Shown here piece after piece: positions 26,178 to 34,419 of a stretch of DNA of 64,000 bases (its first letter is position 1; every line of letters starts with the position of its first letter). The translations under genes were made by a program, and so were the position numbers. Origin of the DNA: CBDCWA01 sp965223255 (lineage in GTDB: Bacteria; Pseudomonadota; Alphaproteobacteria; Rhizobiales; Hyphomicrobiaceae); NCBI GenBank assembly GCA_965223255.1, contig CBDCWA010000003.1, positions 1 through 64,000 on the forward strand, given 5' to 3'. Below the pieces are notes generated by a model that saw nothing but the letters and a program-made list of their open reading frames with translations, was not told where the DNA came from and searched no databases.

Positions 26178-26375
26178 GGGTGCAATATCTGCGTTCTGAA
26201 TGCCGCTCGACCCTAGCACAAAGACCAGTTATGGCCCGGTTGCTATAAACTTCGTTCGAGTACGCAGCTTCCTCAGTGTGGGGCAAGTTCTGCCGCGGCG
26301 ACTCGGTGTCGCCCACTCACCAAAATGATCCGAAGCCGTTATGGGCGAAGCCTGACCGCGGTACGCGGCAGCGGT

Positions 26376-26846
26376 CTAAGAACCGCTGTCGATCTGTTGC
26401 TCAAGACGTATCTTTAGCTCGCTGATCACATCTTGCGCGGCAGCAACGTCCTTCGGTTTCAGGCCTCTGCAAAGCGCATTGACCCATGGGATTTGTAATG
26501 CCAGAGCAGCTTCAAACAGCTGCTGACCCTTTGGAGTCAAAAGGACAAGGTGGGCGCGCTTGTGATGCGGGTTTTGTTGGAACTCGACAATGCCTTCTGC
26601 TTCCAACTCATTGACGATGCGCTGAACACCCTGCCGGTGAAGGCCCATCGAACGCGCATGCCAAGCTACGGGTTCTGGCCGCTCAGCCTGGGCAATTGCC
26701 CCGAGAACTTGCCATCGAGCGCTTGTCAACCCGAGTTCCGCAACGAGCCGGTCGCCAGCCACGAGTAGCCGGCCATTCAGTCGGAAGACGTCCATAATCA
26801 ATGCCGTCACCGCTTCCCCTGTGTGTGTCCATTGTTGGCGCGACAT
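26376..26846 (-). CDS. MarR-family transcriptional regulator
   Basis: A 156-residue winged-helix protein. SARWQVLGAIAQAERP opens the DNA-binding domain, ARSMGLHRQGVQRIVNELEAEGIVEF is the helix-turn-helix, and HHKRAHLVLLTPKGQQLFE is the wing. The ATG with GGGAG upstream was preferred to one thirty codons earlier, which would run through the operator. It is divergent from a small ABM-domain monooxygenase gene, and the space between holds a perfect 14-bp palindrome plus a related half-site pair. It therefore probably represses itself and its neighbour. Confidence 0.88.
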   Translation of the reverse strand: MSRQQWTHTGEAVTALIMDVFRLNGRLLVAGDRLVAELGLTSARWQVLGAIAQAERPEPVAWHARSMGLHRQGVQRIVNELEAEGIVEFQQNPHHKRAHLVLLTPKGQQLFEAALALQIPWVNALCRGLKPKDVAAAQDVISELKIRLEQQIDSGS

Positions 26847-26867
26847 GCCATCTCCCGGATTCCATTT

Positions 26868-26913
26868 GACAACATGTTGTCGATATGATTTAAGCGTATT
26901 GTCGATTTGACAA
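26868..26913. promoter_or_regulatory. MarR operator candidates in divergent promoter region
   Basis: A perfect palindrome GACAACATGTTGTC at 26868-26881. A second inverted pair, TTGTC (26899-26903) and GACAA (26909-26913), reuses the same half-site with changed order and spacing. Both lie between the divergent MarR and ABM-monooxygenase genes, the usual place for MarR autoregulation. Binding is inferred. Confidence 0.65.
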
Positions 26914-26950
26914 CATGACACCATTTTTGCGGACATGCAAGGAGTATCCC

Positions 26951-27319
26951 ATGGTCAACATCAAGCCTCTCGACCCAGATTTTCCGATTCAGCATCAGCT
27001 TGGGGTCGACGTTGGACCGGTTGTTTTGGTCAACGTGTTCACGGTTGACCCGAATGACGAGGACGCCATGGTTGAGGCGTGGCGCAACGATGCGCTGTGG
27101 ATGAAAAAGCAGCCGGGATACATCAGCACACAACTGCACAAGGCCGTTGGCGAAAGCAGCATGTATCTGAACTACGCTGTCTGGGATTCTGTTGCAGATT
27201 TTCGCGCAGCCTTCTCAAATCCAGAGTTTCAGAGCGCGATAAGTCACTATCCTTCAAGCGCAGTCGCAGCGCCGCATCTCTTTGAAAAGATTGCGGTTCC
27301 GAATTGCTGCGTGGCTTGA
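26951..27319 (+). CDS. antibiotic biosynthesis monooxygenase (ABM) domain protein
   Basis: A 122-residue ferredoxin-like ABM-domain protein. The core reads VVLVNVFTVDPNDEDAMVEAW, then QPGYISTQLHKAV and YLNYAVWDSVADFRAAFSNPEF, the family pattern. Members oxidise small aromatic or quinone compounds without a cofactor, or bind haem. The ATG has AAGGAG seven bases upstream. It is divergent from a MarR regulator and followed closely by an EF-hand protein gene. A stress-response or detoxification role under MarR control is the likely inference. Confidence 0.85.
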   Translation: MVNIKPLDPDFPIQHQLGVDVGPVVLVNVFTVDPNDEDAMVEAWRNDALWMKKQPGYISTQLHKAVGESSMYLNYAVWDSVADFRAAFSNPEFQSAISHYPSSAVAAPHLFEKIAVPNCCVA

Positions 27320-27356
27320 GGTTTAAGAAGCGAAACAAACGAGAATGGAGACTGAT

Positions 27357-27662
27357 ATGAACAACCTGCTTGTTGCAGGCACGGCAGCGCTGTGCCGGAT
27401 GCCCGGACCAGTGATGGCACAAGACAGTGAGCTCGACGCGTTGAACAGAATCACATTCGAAGCCGTCGACGCAAATATCGACGGATTGGTGTCGATGCGC
27501 GAAGTGGAACACTACCGCGAACTTGTGATGATCTCGATGGACGACAACAACGACGGATACGTGACCCGTAAGGAATACATGGAATGGGACCTGGACTGTC
27601 AAATTGATGACTGCTTTGCCCCTGGCAGAGGACCTATGTCTGCTTCTCCGACTACTTTCTGA
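27357..27662 (+). CDS. small exported EF-hand protein
   Basis: A 101-residue protein with an N-terminal signal-like segment (LLVAGTAALCRM ... VMAQDS) and two canonical calcium-binding loops: residues 38-49 (DANIDGLVSMRE) and 62-73 (DDNNDGYVTRKE). The last thirty residues, with two Cys, look unlike the family, and related proteins often continue with more EF-hands, so a C-terminal frameshift or truncation is possible. GGAG lies before the ATG. It follows the ABM gene and may share its transcript. Calcium binding in the periplasm is likely. Confidence 0.7.
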   Translation: MNNLLVAGTAALCRMPGPVMAQDSELDALNRITFEAVDANIDGLVSMREVEHYRELVMISMDDNNDGYVTRKEYMEWDLDCQIDDCFAPGRGPMSASPTTF

Positions 27663-27873
27663 CTCACTCCCACTAACACCCATCGCCAAGCGCAGAGTTG
27701 AGGTATTCGTCTGCGTCGCGAGCGGTCGGAGGCTATCCGACAAGACTACTTCACCTGAATTTCCTAGTACAGTAGAGCAGACCAGCAATTAGAACCAGAT
27801 AGACTGGGAAACCCACTTTCCAGGACTGGAGCGCTTATCAACACATGGTCGATACCAATAACGCGGCTTCTTA

Positions 27874-28869
27874 TTATCTGAAATCCGCGCCCTTGCAATA
27901 TTGTTCAGGCGATTGCGTAATTCCCGGAAGAGCGCCCGAACTTCCGTTTATCGCCCTCTCAATACAAAACTCATAAGCGATTGTCTTATTGGCGTTGGCA
28001 ACGGCCTTTGAATACTCTTTGGTTGTGAATTTTTGTGTGCTGAGGAAAGAACCAGGTCGGTCGTCAAGAACTGGAAACGGAATGACAATCGTAAGCGAAT
28101 GTACGTCTCGACGCCCGGCTCCAAATTTACCTTCGGCATTAATTAGTCGGAATTTATTAGACACGGGAGAAATCGTCACTTTGGGCGCGATATCACCGCT
28201 TATGTCAGTAGTGAAGGTAATTATATCCTTGAACGGCCCCGCGATACCACCGGTTGATTTAACTCCAGATTTTCCAAGCTCAAGATAAGTATCGATTACG
28301 TTGCGCACGCCGATTGAACCTACTATCGGATACGCCAAAATTTTCTTCTTTCTCTTGAAGCCGAGACAGTCGAGTGCAATCAAATCCAAAAACGAATCTG
28401 AGAACGCAAACGTTCGTACACCCTGCCGAGCAAGATCGGCTTTTCCATTGAGAGCTAAATCGAATGTAGTGTTGGTGAACGGAAGTCGAAACGCGGCATT
28501 GGCAGACTTGTTATTGTTCTCAGTAACATTAAAGCTGAAGGAGTAGCCGATTGTTATGGAGCCATATTTCATGACCTTATAAGCAATTGTGCGATCTTCT
28601 TTGATCAGAAACTTTAGTATACCTGCCTGACCTTGCTCTCTCACAAGCTGGTTTAGATCAGCAAGTAAAAAATTTCTGACCTTCACGCTTGGTGACAAAA
28701 GAAGCAGTTTTTGTAACCTGAATTCGACCTGCTTTTTCACTTCACAGCGAATATTGTTGACAATTTGAAAAGTACTCTGCGTTGAAAGGTTGTCGGGTAT
28801 CGGATGCACAGAGCAACCACATAGATACGCGCAAAGCATCAGATAAAAAATGTTACCGGAGGTACGCAT
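27874..28869 (-). CDS. putative lipoprotein of unknown function
   Basis: A 331-residue protein with a lipobox (LCGC, Cys near residue 19) after a hydrophobic N-terminus, so it is probably a lipid-anchored envelope protein. The body is rich in beta-forming stretches such as YGSITIGYSFSFNV, FTFTTDISGDIAPKVTISP-like repeats and LTIVIPFPV. I do not recognise a family. Codon use is AT-rich relative to the catabolic genes. The ATG is preceded by GAGGT. No partner gene is close, and the next minus-strand gene is also an exported protein of unknown function. Confidence 0.65.
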   Translation of the reverse strand: MRTSGNIFYLMLCAYLCGCSVHPIPDNLSTQSTFQIVNNIRCEVKKQVEFRLQKLLLLSPSVKVRNFLLADLNQLVREQGQAGILKFLIKEDRTIAYKVMKYGSITIGYSFSFNVTENNNKSANAAFRLPFTNTTFDLALNGKADLARQGVRTFAFSDSFLDLIALDCLGFKRKKKILAYPIVGSIGVRNVIDTYLELGKSGVKSTGGIAGPFKDIITFTTDISGDIAPKVTISPVSNKFRLINAEGKFGAGRRDVHSLTIVIPFPVLDDRPGSFLSTQKFTTKEYSKAVANANKTIAYEFCIERAINGSSGALPGITQSPEQYCKGADFR

Positions 28870-29167
28870 GCTCTGACCTCTCGTCAAAATAAGCAATTCT
28901 CAACTTAGTTCGACCACTGAATGAGCGCCACGCCTTATCGTATTGCGCACATGTAAATACCAGCCAGCAGTGGGACGGTTAACAGTTTGAATTCTGCAAT
29001 AAAAACAAAGATTGGCTGCTAGCAGGCGCGTGTAAAGCAAGTTCTGTACGCAAGCCCTAAATCCCATGATCTTGTTGTCATCTTGCAACTGACCCTAGTC
29101 CAGCCCCTTGAACTGAACCCTGAATTGCAGGGGTGTTTGTTGGTGCTACGATTTCCGCCTTGGCTGA
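28870..29167. other. gene-free stretch
   Basis: About 300 bases without a convincing gene. Its right end runs into a partial copy of repeat family 1, and another 90 bases without features precede the end of the next minus-strand gene. Confidence 0.4.
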
Positions 29168-29212
29168 AACGCGGAAGCTCGCTCTTGCCCCAAACCGGTC
29201 ATCGTGCGACCG
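29168..29212 (+). repeat. dispersed intergenic repeat, family 1, partial copy D
   Basis: Only the right part remains: ACGCGGAAGCTCGCTCTTG, then CCCCAAACCGGTCATCGTG. This block is almost identical to the right end of copy E near 30.5 kb. Confidence 0.75.
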
Positions 29213-29304
29213 CATGCAAACCCCAAAAATTCCAACATCGACGACGCGGTTCTCTAGGGCCAAGTCAATGCATCTACCAACTGGAGCAAGTCCGAACCAA
29301 ACGA

Positions 29305-30198
29305 CTAGTTTGGACGCACATTATAATACTCGGCAATCTTGCGGCCGAAATCCAGGCTCGTTTCTTGCATTACTTTCGAGTAACAAGAAATTAGCTTATC
29401 GTAGAGCTTTCTTACTACGTTGCGTTGAATTATGTCCTTGTAGGTTGTCAATTCTTTAATCGTCAACGACCTGTATCTGTAGGCCATTGAAACAGCCAGA
29501 GCACTTCTAATTCTTGCGGCTATTGCGGGCCTGCTTCGCTCCATGAATGACCTCAATTCCTCAGCTGAATACCTACTATCTCTGGGCATGGTGGATGCCA
29601 CCCCAAGTGACATGGCAATGGCAAACTCTATCTGACGGGTCGTGGCCCTTTCGACCAGATTTAACAGTTTTGCAATTTCCTGATAAATCTCTTGACGCTC
29701 CGGCTGACTTTTTGCCGTCGCAAGGATTTCACGCGCATTTTTCAACATGTACTGCCTCGCTTCAGGTGTTCGCGCTTTACGCGCCAAGTCAGCCAACTTC
29801 TTTGCAACACCAGCGCCAAATATTTGTAAAATCTTTTGCTGCTCAGGTGGGGTTAGCGTGCCAACGAGATGGTTGCGCAATTTTGCGCGCATTTTCTCTG
29901 CAACAAACGTAGACTTGGCCGCATCGTTCCAAGCTTTTCGAAATTTGGGATCAGTAGCAGCTAGTGCCTTCAGTTGCGGCTGCCTGGAAACTGATAGTCG
30001 CTGCGATATGCCGGCGAAGGCATTGTCCAAGCCAACTATCTTCAGCAACTCCTTAGCAGACATGGGTTCGCTAGCAGTGCTGGTCGATGAGAGCACTGGC
30101 AGACAGGCGAACAAAGCCATTGCCAGACGGCACAATTGCCTAATACTCTTATACCGAACATCATTCCAATCACATGGCAATCCACGCCTCCTCGACAT
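29305..30198 (-). CDS. exported DUF2059-like helical protein
   Basis: A 297-residue protein with a twin-arginine-like or extended Sec signal (MSRRRG ... LAMALFACLPVLSS, then TASEPMSAKELL). The mature part is helical, with FRKAWNDAAKSTFVAEKMRAKLRNHL, a LTPPEQQKIL segment and a C-terminal YRSLTIKELTTYKDI, resembling DUF2059-type periplasmic proteins in which LTxxEL helices recur. The function of that family is unknown. The ATG follows GAGG. The long open frame upstream of this ATG has no ribosome site and is ignored. Confidence 0.62.
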   Translation of the reverse strand: MSRRRGLPCDWNDVRYKSIRQLCRLAMALFACLPVLSSTSTASEPMSAKELLKIVGLDNAFAGISQRLSVSRQPQLKALAATDPKFRKAWNDAAKSTFVAEKMRAKLRNHLVGTLTPPEQQKILQIFGAGVAKKLADLARKARTPEARQYMLKNAREILATAKSQPERQEIYQEIAKLLNLVERATTRQIEFAIAMSLGVASTMPRDSRYSAEELRSFMERSRPAIAARIRSALAVSMAYRYRSLTIKELTTYKDIIQRNVVRKLYDKLISCYSKVMQETSLDFGRKIAEYYNVRPN

Positions 30199-30359
30199 CG
30201 TTGCCTCTATTCTCAGCTCACTCTCAATTCTACGCAATTTGTAACCAGGCAAGTAACTTAGAATAGCATGTTCCATCCACACATCTCACGTCTCTGAACA
30301 TTCAAACTCACGAAGTCCCACCTATATATCGATTTTTCTTGAATGTCCGCTGTTGATGC

Positions 30360-30440
30360 CGTGGACGGCTCCCCTTATGTTGGTTACTTCAACAGCAACG
30401 ATTTTTTGGCACACAGATGCCGGTGGAGGAGCCGTCCACG
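30360..30440. repeat. inverted repeat with 13-bp perfect arms
   Basis: CGTGGACGGCTCC at 30360-30372 is repeated exactly in inverted orientation as GGAGCCGTCCACG at 30428-30440, with 55 bases between. The arms extend by ATG with a one-base bulge. It lies directly beside repeat copy E. It could be a large hairpin, the ends of a very small transposable element, or paired operator arms. Confidence 0.75.
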
Positions 30441-30451
30441 CATGGCCCATC

Positions 30452-30554
30452 GGCCCCCCATGTTGCAACGCATTGGCAGCTGTCACCGGCAGCGGGCATA
30501 GGTTGTGCCGCGCGGAAGCTCGCTTTTGCCCCAAACCGGTCATCGTGGCACCGG
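30452..30554 (+). repeat. dispersed intergenic repeat, family 1, copy E
   Basis: A well preserved copy: CCCCCCATGTTGCAACGCATTG, shortened here to the shared core CATGTTGCAACGCATTGGC, then AGCTGTCACCGGCAGCGGGC, GTTGTGCCGCGCGGAAGCTC and GCTTTTGCCCCAAACCGGTC. On the minus strand it is open and encodes a peptide with TAANALQHGG, the same phrase as copy G. Confidence 0.85.
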
Positions 30555-30644
30555 ACGAACGCAGGCAGTTAGCCCATCATCGATGGCCTGGTTTGAGGAG
30601 CCGGATCAGCAATAACAAGGGCCCGATGCGATGGATCATCAACG

Positions 30645-31877
30645 CTAGGTATTTACGGTCTTACGCGCTTGAAGACGTGCCTTCTTTTCATCGGATATAT
30701 AGTGCTCAAGATTGAATAGCTTACGTGCATTGCCGCCAAGAATGTTTTGCTTCGCTTCTGTGCTGAGGAAATGCAGGTCATAGATCGTTGAGGGAAGGTC
30801 CATATCCCAGTGCGGGTAGTCGGATGAGTAGACGAGCTGCGTATCTGCGGAAATCATCTTGAATGTTTCCTCGAGCATCGTGCTGTTGTTCACCTGCTCC
30901 ATTGGCTGTGTGGTGTAGAACATCTCTCGCATATAGTCGCTGGGCTTGCGTTTCAGTGCCGGCACTTCCGAACTTCGCATCATGTATTCGTTATCTAGAC
31001 GCTGCATTAAGAACGGTATCCACGCCAGTCCGCTCTCGATCCAGATCGATTTCAAGCCGGGGAAACGTTCCGGGATCCCATTCACAATCCAATTCGTCAT
31101 GTGCACGATATTGAACCATGTGAATCCAAGCGCATGCGCCGATATGAACTTGTTGGTTATGTTCATACTTTGGTCGCCCCAGTTTGTCGCAGCATGGAAC
31201 GCAATGGGCATCCCGCGCTCTTCGAGTGCCGCATAGAGTTTCATGTAGACGTTGTCATAGAGCGGCTTGTAGCGCACCGTTGTGACAAGGAAGCCGATGA
31301 CACCTTTGCGGCCGCTGAATTCCTCGACCATCTTGAGCGCTGCGACAGGATCGTTCATGGGAAGATAAAGCATCGAAACCATGCGCGGTTCCTGAGCAAG
31401 AATTTTTTCCGTGAGCCAGCGATTATATGCCCGCGCATACTGAACCTCGACTTCGACAACCGGGTTGAGGCCCAGCCCAAGCATCGGCGTGGGAAAAACG
31501 CAGGCCACGTCGATACCCATCGCGTCCATCCACTTACGCGTCAGGCCGATGTCCCGGTGCGGCGCATCCGGCGCCTGCTCGGTGGCGCGGTGCGCATAGC
31601 GCGTTATCCGCCCGGCCATTTCCTGGTAGCCGCCGGTCGAGCGCGGGAGCATTGTCTGGCCCTTGGAGAACTTGAACTGGTCCCGCATTACGGGGTCCTC
31701 GATATAATCGAAGATTTCAAGGTACGAACCGGTCTCGTAGTGGTGGGCATCGACGTCGACAATCATGAAGTCTTCGTAGCGGCGATCGATGGCCTGCTGC
31801 TCCGCGTTGGCCAGCAGACGGCGTGTGTCGAACTTTTCCTGCGATGGGTCGCGAACGACTGGTGTTACAACATTCAT
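30645..31877 (-). CDS. amidohydrolase family 2 protein
   Basis: A 410-residue TIM-barrel amidohydrolase of the ACMSD-related group. The metal site begins as VDVDAHHYE near residue 42, with FHAATNWG mid-barrel, SIWIESGLAWIPF, and the late acidic ligand in YSSDYPHWD. This longer subgroup is common next to Rieske proteins in aromatic catabolic clusters and may act as a decarboxylase or hydrolase. It is the last gene of a minus operon after a Rieske ferredoxin-like protein and a small protein. AAGGA precedes the ATG. Substrate unknown. Confidence 0.88.
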   Translation of the reverse strand: MNVVTPVVRDPSQEKFDTRRLLANAEQQAIDRRYEDFMIVDVDAHHYETGSYLEIFDYIEDPVMRDQFKFSKGQTMLPRSTGGYQEMAGRITRYAHRATEQAPDAPHRDIGLTRKWMDAMGIDVACVFPTPMLGLGLNPVVEVEVQYARAYNRWLTEKILAQEPRMVSMLYLPMNDPVAALKMVEEFSGRKGVIGFLVTTVRYKPLYDNVYMKLYAALEERGMPIAFHAATNWGDQSMNITNKFISAHALGFTWFNIVHMTNWIVNGIPERFPGLKSIWIESGLAWIPFLMQRLDNEYMMRSSEVPALKRKPSDYMREMFYTTQPMEQVNNSTMLEETFKMISADTQLVYSSDYPHWDMDLPSTIYDLHFLSTEAKQNILGGNARKLFNLEHYISDEKKARLQARKTVNT

Positions 31878-31926
31878 TGCTAAGTCCTTTCGTGAATCCA
31901 GCCGGTTGGTATTTATCGCCAGCTAA

Positions 31927-32280
31927 TCAGTCGTCGATGTTGGGCGAATCGAGCCGCTGATGTGGTGCAATGCAATTGCCACTCATTGCCTGCCACATGG
32001 AGAGCTCGAACAACTGCACGTTCTGTGTGTGGAGCAGATCGGTTACGGTCAACATGGTATCGTCAATCGTGACGCCGCCACCACCGGCCGGCAGCGGCGT
32101 CCTCATTCCCAGTTCGGCCTTCGCTGCGTAGAGTCGGATCGAGTGGCAGATCAGATCGCGCAAAGCGGCGTCGTCGACACGCTCCGGCTGATTTACCGCC
32201 TCAGCGAGTATGTCACGAGCACGCTCCAAAATCTGCGGGCCCAAATCGGTTTGGTCAAGCTTGGACATAGACGCCACCAT
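31927..32280 (-). CDS. small protein of unknown function in Rieske/amidohydrolase operon
   Basis: A 117-residue mostly helical protein. The start overlaps the end of the Rieske gene by about 26 bases (or 14 if the second ATG is used), so the two are coupled. It reads LERARDILAEAVNQPERV, DLICHSIRLYAAKAELG and DTMLTVTDLLHTQNVQLFEL, with a Gly-rich linker between. I do not recognise the family. Its position between a Rieske protein and an amidohydrolase suggests an accessory or second subunit for the same pathway. Confidence 0.65.
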   Translation of the reverse strand: MVASMSKLDQTDLGPQILERARDILAEAVNQPERVDDAALRDLICHSIRLYAAKAELGMRTPLPAGGGGVTIDDTMLTVTDLLHTQNVQLFELSMWQAMSGNCIAPHQRLDSPNIDD

Positions 32281-32620
32281 CGCGAACTGAGACCTCGAAT
32301 TTTCTTAGACGCAGGCTAGGATCAGGCGCGCACTCGCCAGTTTTCAGTTTGTATTCCCAGCCGTGCCATGGGCAGATGATATGGGGATCATCGTCATCAT
32401 ATGTCTGCGCGATATACGTCTTGTCGGGCGCAAGCAGCTCAACCACACGTCCGCGAACAATGCCTTCGCACGCCGGTCCGCCCTGGTGCAGGCAGTGATT
32501 GCGATAGGCATAGTATTCACCGCCATAGCGATAGACGCCGATTTCCAGACGCCCCTGCTGCACAATTCGAACCTCGCCGTCCTGAAATTCCGAATCTGCA
32601 CAAACATAAATGTCTGCCAT
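32255..32620 (-). CDS. Rieske [2Fe-2S] domain protein
   Basis: A 121-residue Rieske ferredoxin-like protein. Cluster ligands are visible as Cys43 and His45 (NHCLHQGG) and Cys83 and His86 (CPWHGW). An acidic insertion (TYDDDDPH) precedes the second motif. It is too short to be an oxygenase alpha subunit, so it is probably an electron carrier. It heads a three-gene minus operon with a small protein and an amidohydrolase. No ring-hydroxylating oxygenase alpha subunit is present nearby, so its electron acceptor is unclear. Confidence 0.88.
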   Translation of the reverse strand: MADIYVCADSEFQDGEVRIVQQGRLEIGVYRYGGEYYAYRNHCLHQGGPACEGIVRGRVVELLAPDKTYIAQTYDDDDPHIICPWHGWEYKLKTGECAPDPSLRLRKFEVSVRDGGVYVQA

Positions 32621-32739
32621 ACCCTAGAAGCCTCCTATTTGGGTTAACGCGCTTGTTGTCCCAGTATTCGTTAGATCGATATTATCACGTTATCCCAACA
32701 ATGATAGCAGCCTCGGCCCAGTTCGACGCATTGTCATAG

Positions 32740-32920
32740 GTTGCCTGTCGCGTTAGTGGCGCCCAACGAAGTGCGCTTGGCTGGCAGAGGATTACCCGTT
32801 GCCGAGGTTGTTCGCCGTCGAACGCGCAACGGCAAACCGCTTTGCCACTGTGCGCGTGTCAGACCGTCCTCAACGGCGATCAACATGTGACTGCGAAGGT
32901 CATCTGAAAGCGGCTCGGAC
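32740..32920 (-). pseudogene. IS630-like transposase remnant (N-terminal HTH)
   Basis: The minus strand reads EPLSDDLRSHMLIAVEDGLTR, shortened to the IS630-like start LSDDLRSHMLIAVEDG, followed after a single missing base near 32848 by VAKRFAVARSTANNL in the next frame. Together these match the first helix-turn-helix of IS630-family transposases (DLRxRVVxAVExG ... VAxRFxVSxST). The rest of the enzyme is absent. No terminal repeats were recognised. It is the only transposase trace I could identify in the window. Confidence 0.55.
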
Positions 32921-33010
32921 ACTGAAGTTGGTCTCCTTTGCCAACTCCAAGTTTGAATTACTGTTTGCCCCGGCAGGAAGCCTTCCGAATCCGCCCGATT
33001 GGAAAATGCT

Positions 33011-33988
33011 CTAGATATCCGAACCGGAGACTGCCGCCGCCTGTTTTTCCGGAAACAGCGTCTCAAAGCGCGATAGCGTGCTCTCGACGATTGGTATCAA
33101 TACGAGCCCGAGCACCAATCCGATGATGCCGTCGATCAACGCCGTGACAACCCAATTGACGAAGCCGAATGCGCCGCCGCTTGAGGCCGCATAGGCGATC
33201 GCCTTGATCGTTTCATAGGGCCATTGAACACCGAGGTCATTGAGCCCGTGAACAATAATGGAACCGCCGACCCACAGCATTGCAGCCGTACCGACTATGG
33301 AAATCACCTTGAGAATGGTTGGCATGGCCGAAACGAGATTGCGCCCGAAGGCACGTGTTGCTTCGAAGCTGCCGGTACGGCTGAGTTTCAATCCGATATC
33401 GTCGAGCTTCACGATGAGCGCGACCGCGCCGTAAACGACGACGGTGATCAGGAAGGCAACAATCGCCAGAACGACAAGCTTAATCCAGAAATTCTCAGCA
33501 TCGATCGACGCCAGCGTGATCGTCATGATTTCGGCCGAGAGGATAAAGTCCGTCTTGATCGCCCCTTTGACGCGCTGCTGCTCCAGATGCGCGGCGTCCA
33601 ACGTCTTGGCCTGCTGCGGGCCAGGATCATGATGTCCTGAGAACGCGTGCCAAATCTTCTCCGCACCCTCGAAACAAAGATAGGCTCCGCCGACGAGCAG
33701 AAGCGGCGTAATCACCCAGGGCGCCAGCGCTTCGAGCAACAGCAATGCTGGCAACAGAATAACGAACTTATTGAAGAGTGAGCCGCGGGCGATCTTGGCG
33801 ACGATTGGGATCTCGCGGGCTGCTGGCAGGCCAGTGACGTATTTGGGAGTCACGGCAGCATCGTCGATCACGACACCGGCGGACTTGCTGCCTGCCTTTA
33901 TGGTCTGGGCTGCAATGTCGTCGAGTGATGACGCAGCCAGCTTGGCGATGGCCGCAACGTCGTCCAAGAGTGCAAGGATACCGCTCAT
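33011..33988 (-). CDS. DUF808 (YedI-type) inner-membrane protein
   Basis: A 325-residue integral membrane protein matching the DUF808/YedI family. Its start LALLDDVAAIAKLAASSLDD and the following KSAGVVIDDAAVTPKYV are highly characteristic, as is GGAYLCFEGAEKIWH. Several hydrophobic helices follow, and the central DFILSAEIMTITLAS is conserved. The function of the family is not established. The ATG has AGGA upstream. It stands alone between gene-free stretches. Length agrees with the family, and no damage is visible. Confidence 0.9.
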   Translation of the reverse strand: MSGILALLDDVAAIAKLAASSLDDIAAQTIKAGSKSAGVVIDDAAVTPKYVTGLPAAREIPIVAKIARGSLFNKFVILLPALLLLEALAPWVITPLLLVGGAYLCFEGAEKIWHAFSGHHDPGPQQAKTLDAAHLEQQRVKGAIKTDFILSAEIMTITLASIDAENFWIKLVVLAIVAFLITVVVYGAVALIVKLDDIGLKLSRTGSFEATRAFGRNLVSAMPTILKVISIVGTAAMLWVGGSIIVHGLNDLGVQWPYETIKAIAYAASSGGAFGFVNWVVTALIDGIIGLVLGLVLIPIVESTLSRFETLFPEKQAAAVSGSDI

Positions 33989-34266
33989 GCTTGGTCCTAG
34001 GCGTTAGTAGTGATCTTGAGCCCCTGTGCGACGACCCTTTCGGAAAACGAGCCCCCATGCCCAGGATCAATTGGGTCGCGGCAGCGTATTCTGTGCCCCC
34101 GCATTGTTCCACTCGCATATATACCCGGGGAATAAGTCGGGCGGTACCCTTTCTTGAGGCATGTCGCAAACGGTTCATCTCGCGATCGACACTGCGGGCG
34201 CTAACACCTTGTCTGTGATAAGCTTGTTTTCAAAATGTTTCCTGCGTTTCCCTTTTGGCTCGATGC
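33989..34266. other. gene-free stretch left of repeat copy F
   Basis: Nothing convincing was found. With the partial repeat and the next hundred bases it forms a 430-base gap between the DUF808 gene and the end of the flavin oxidoreductase gene. Confidence 0.4.
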
Positions 34267-34310
34267 GGCCCCCCATGTTGCAATGCAATGGCGGCTGTCA
34301 CCATAAGCAG
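34267..34310 (+). repeat. dispersed intergenic repeat, family 1, partial copy F
   Basis: Only the left half is present: CCCCCCATGTTGCAATGCAA, then TGGCGGCTGTCACCATAAGCAG. It aligns with the left half of copies B, C, E and G. Confidence 0.75.
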
Positions 34311-34419
34311 AAATTCCACCTCCGTATACTCGTCGTCCTTTTTGCCCAGAGAGGATCGAAAGACCAGTTTGAAAGTCGAAAAGTTCTCGCGACCTTTGAA
34401 AGAAGCCTGCTATTAAGTC

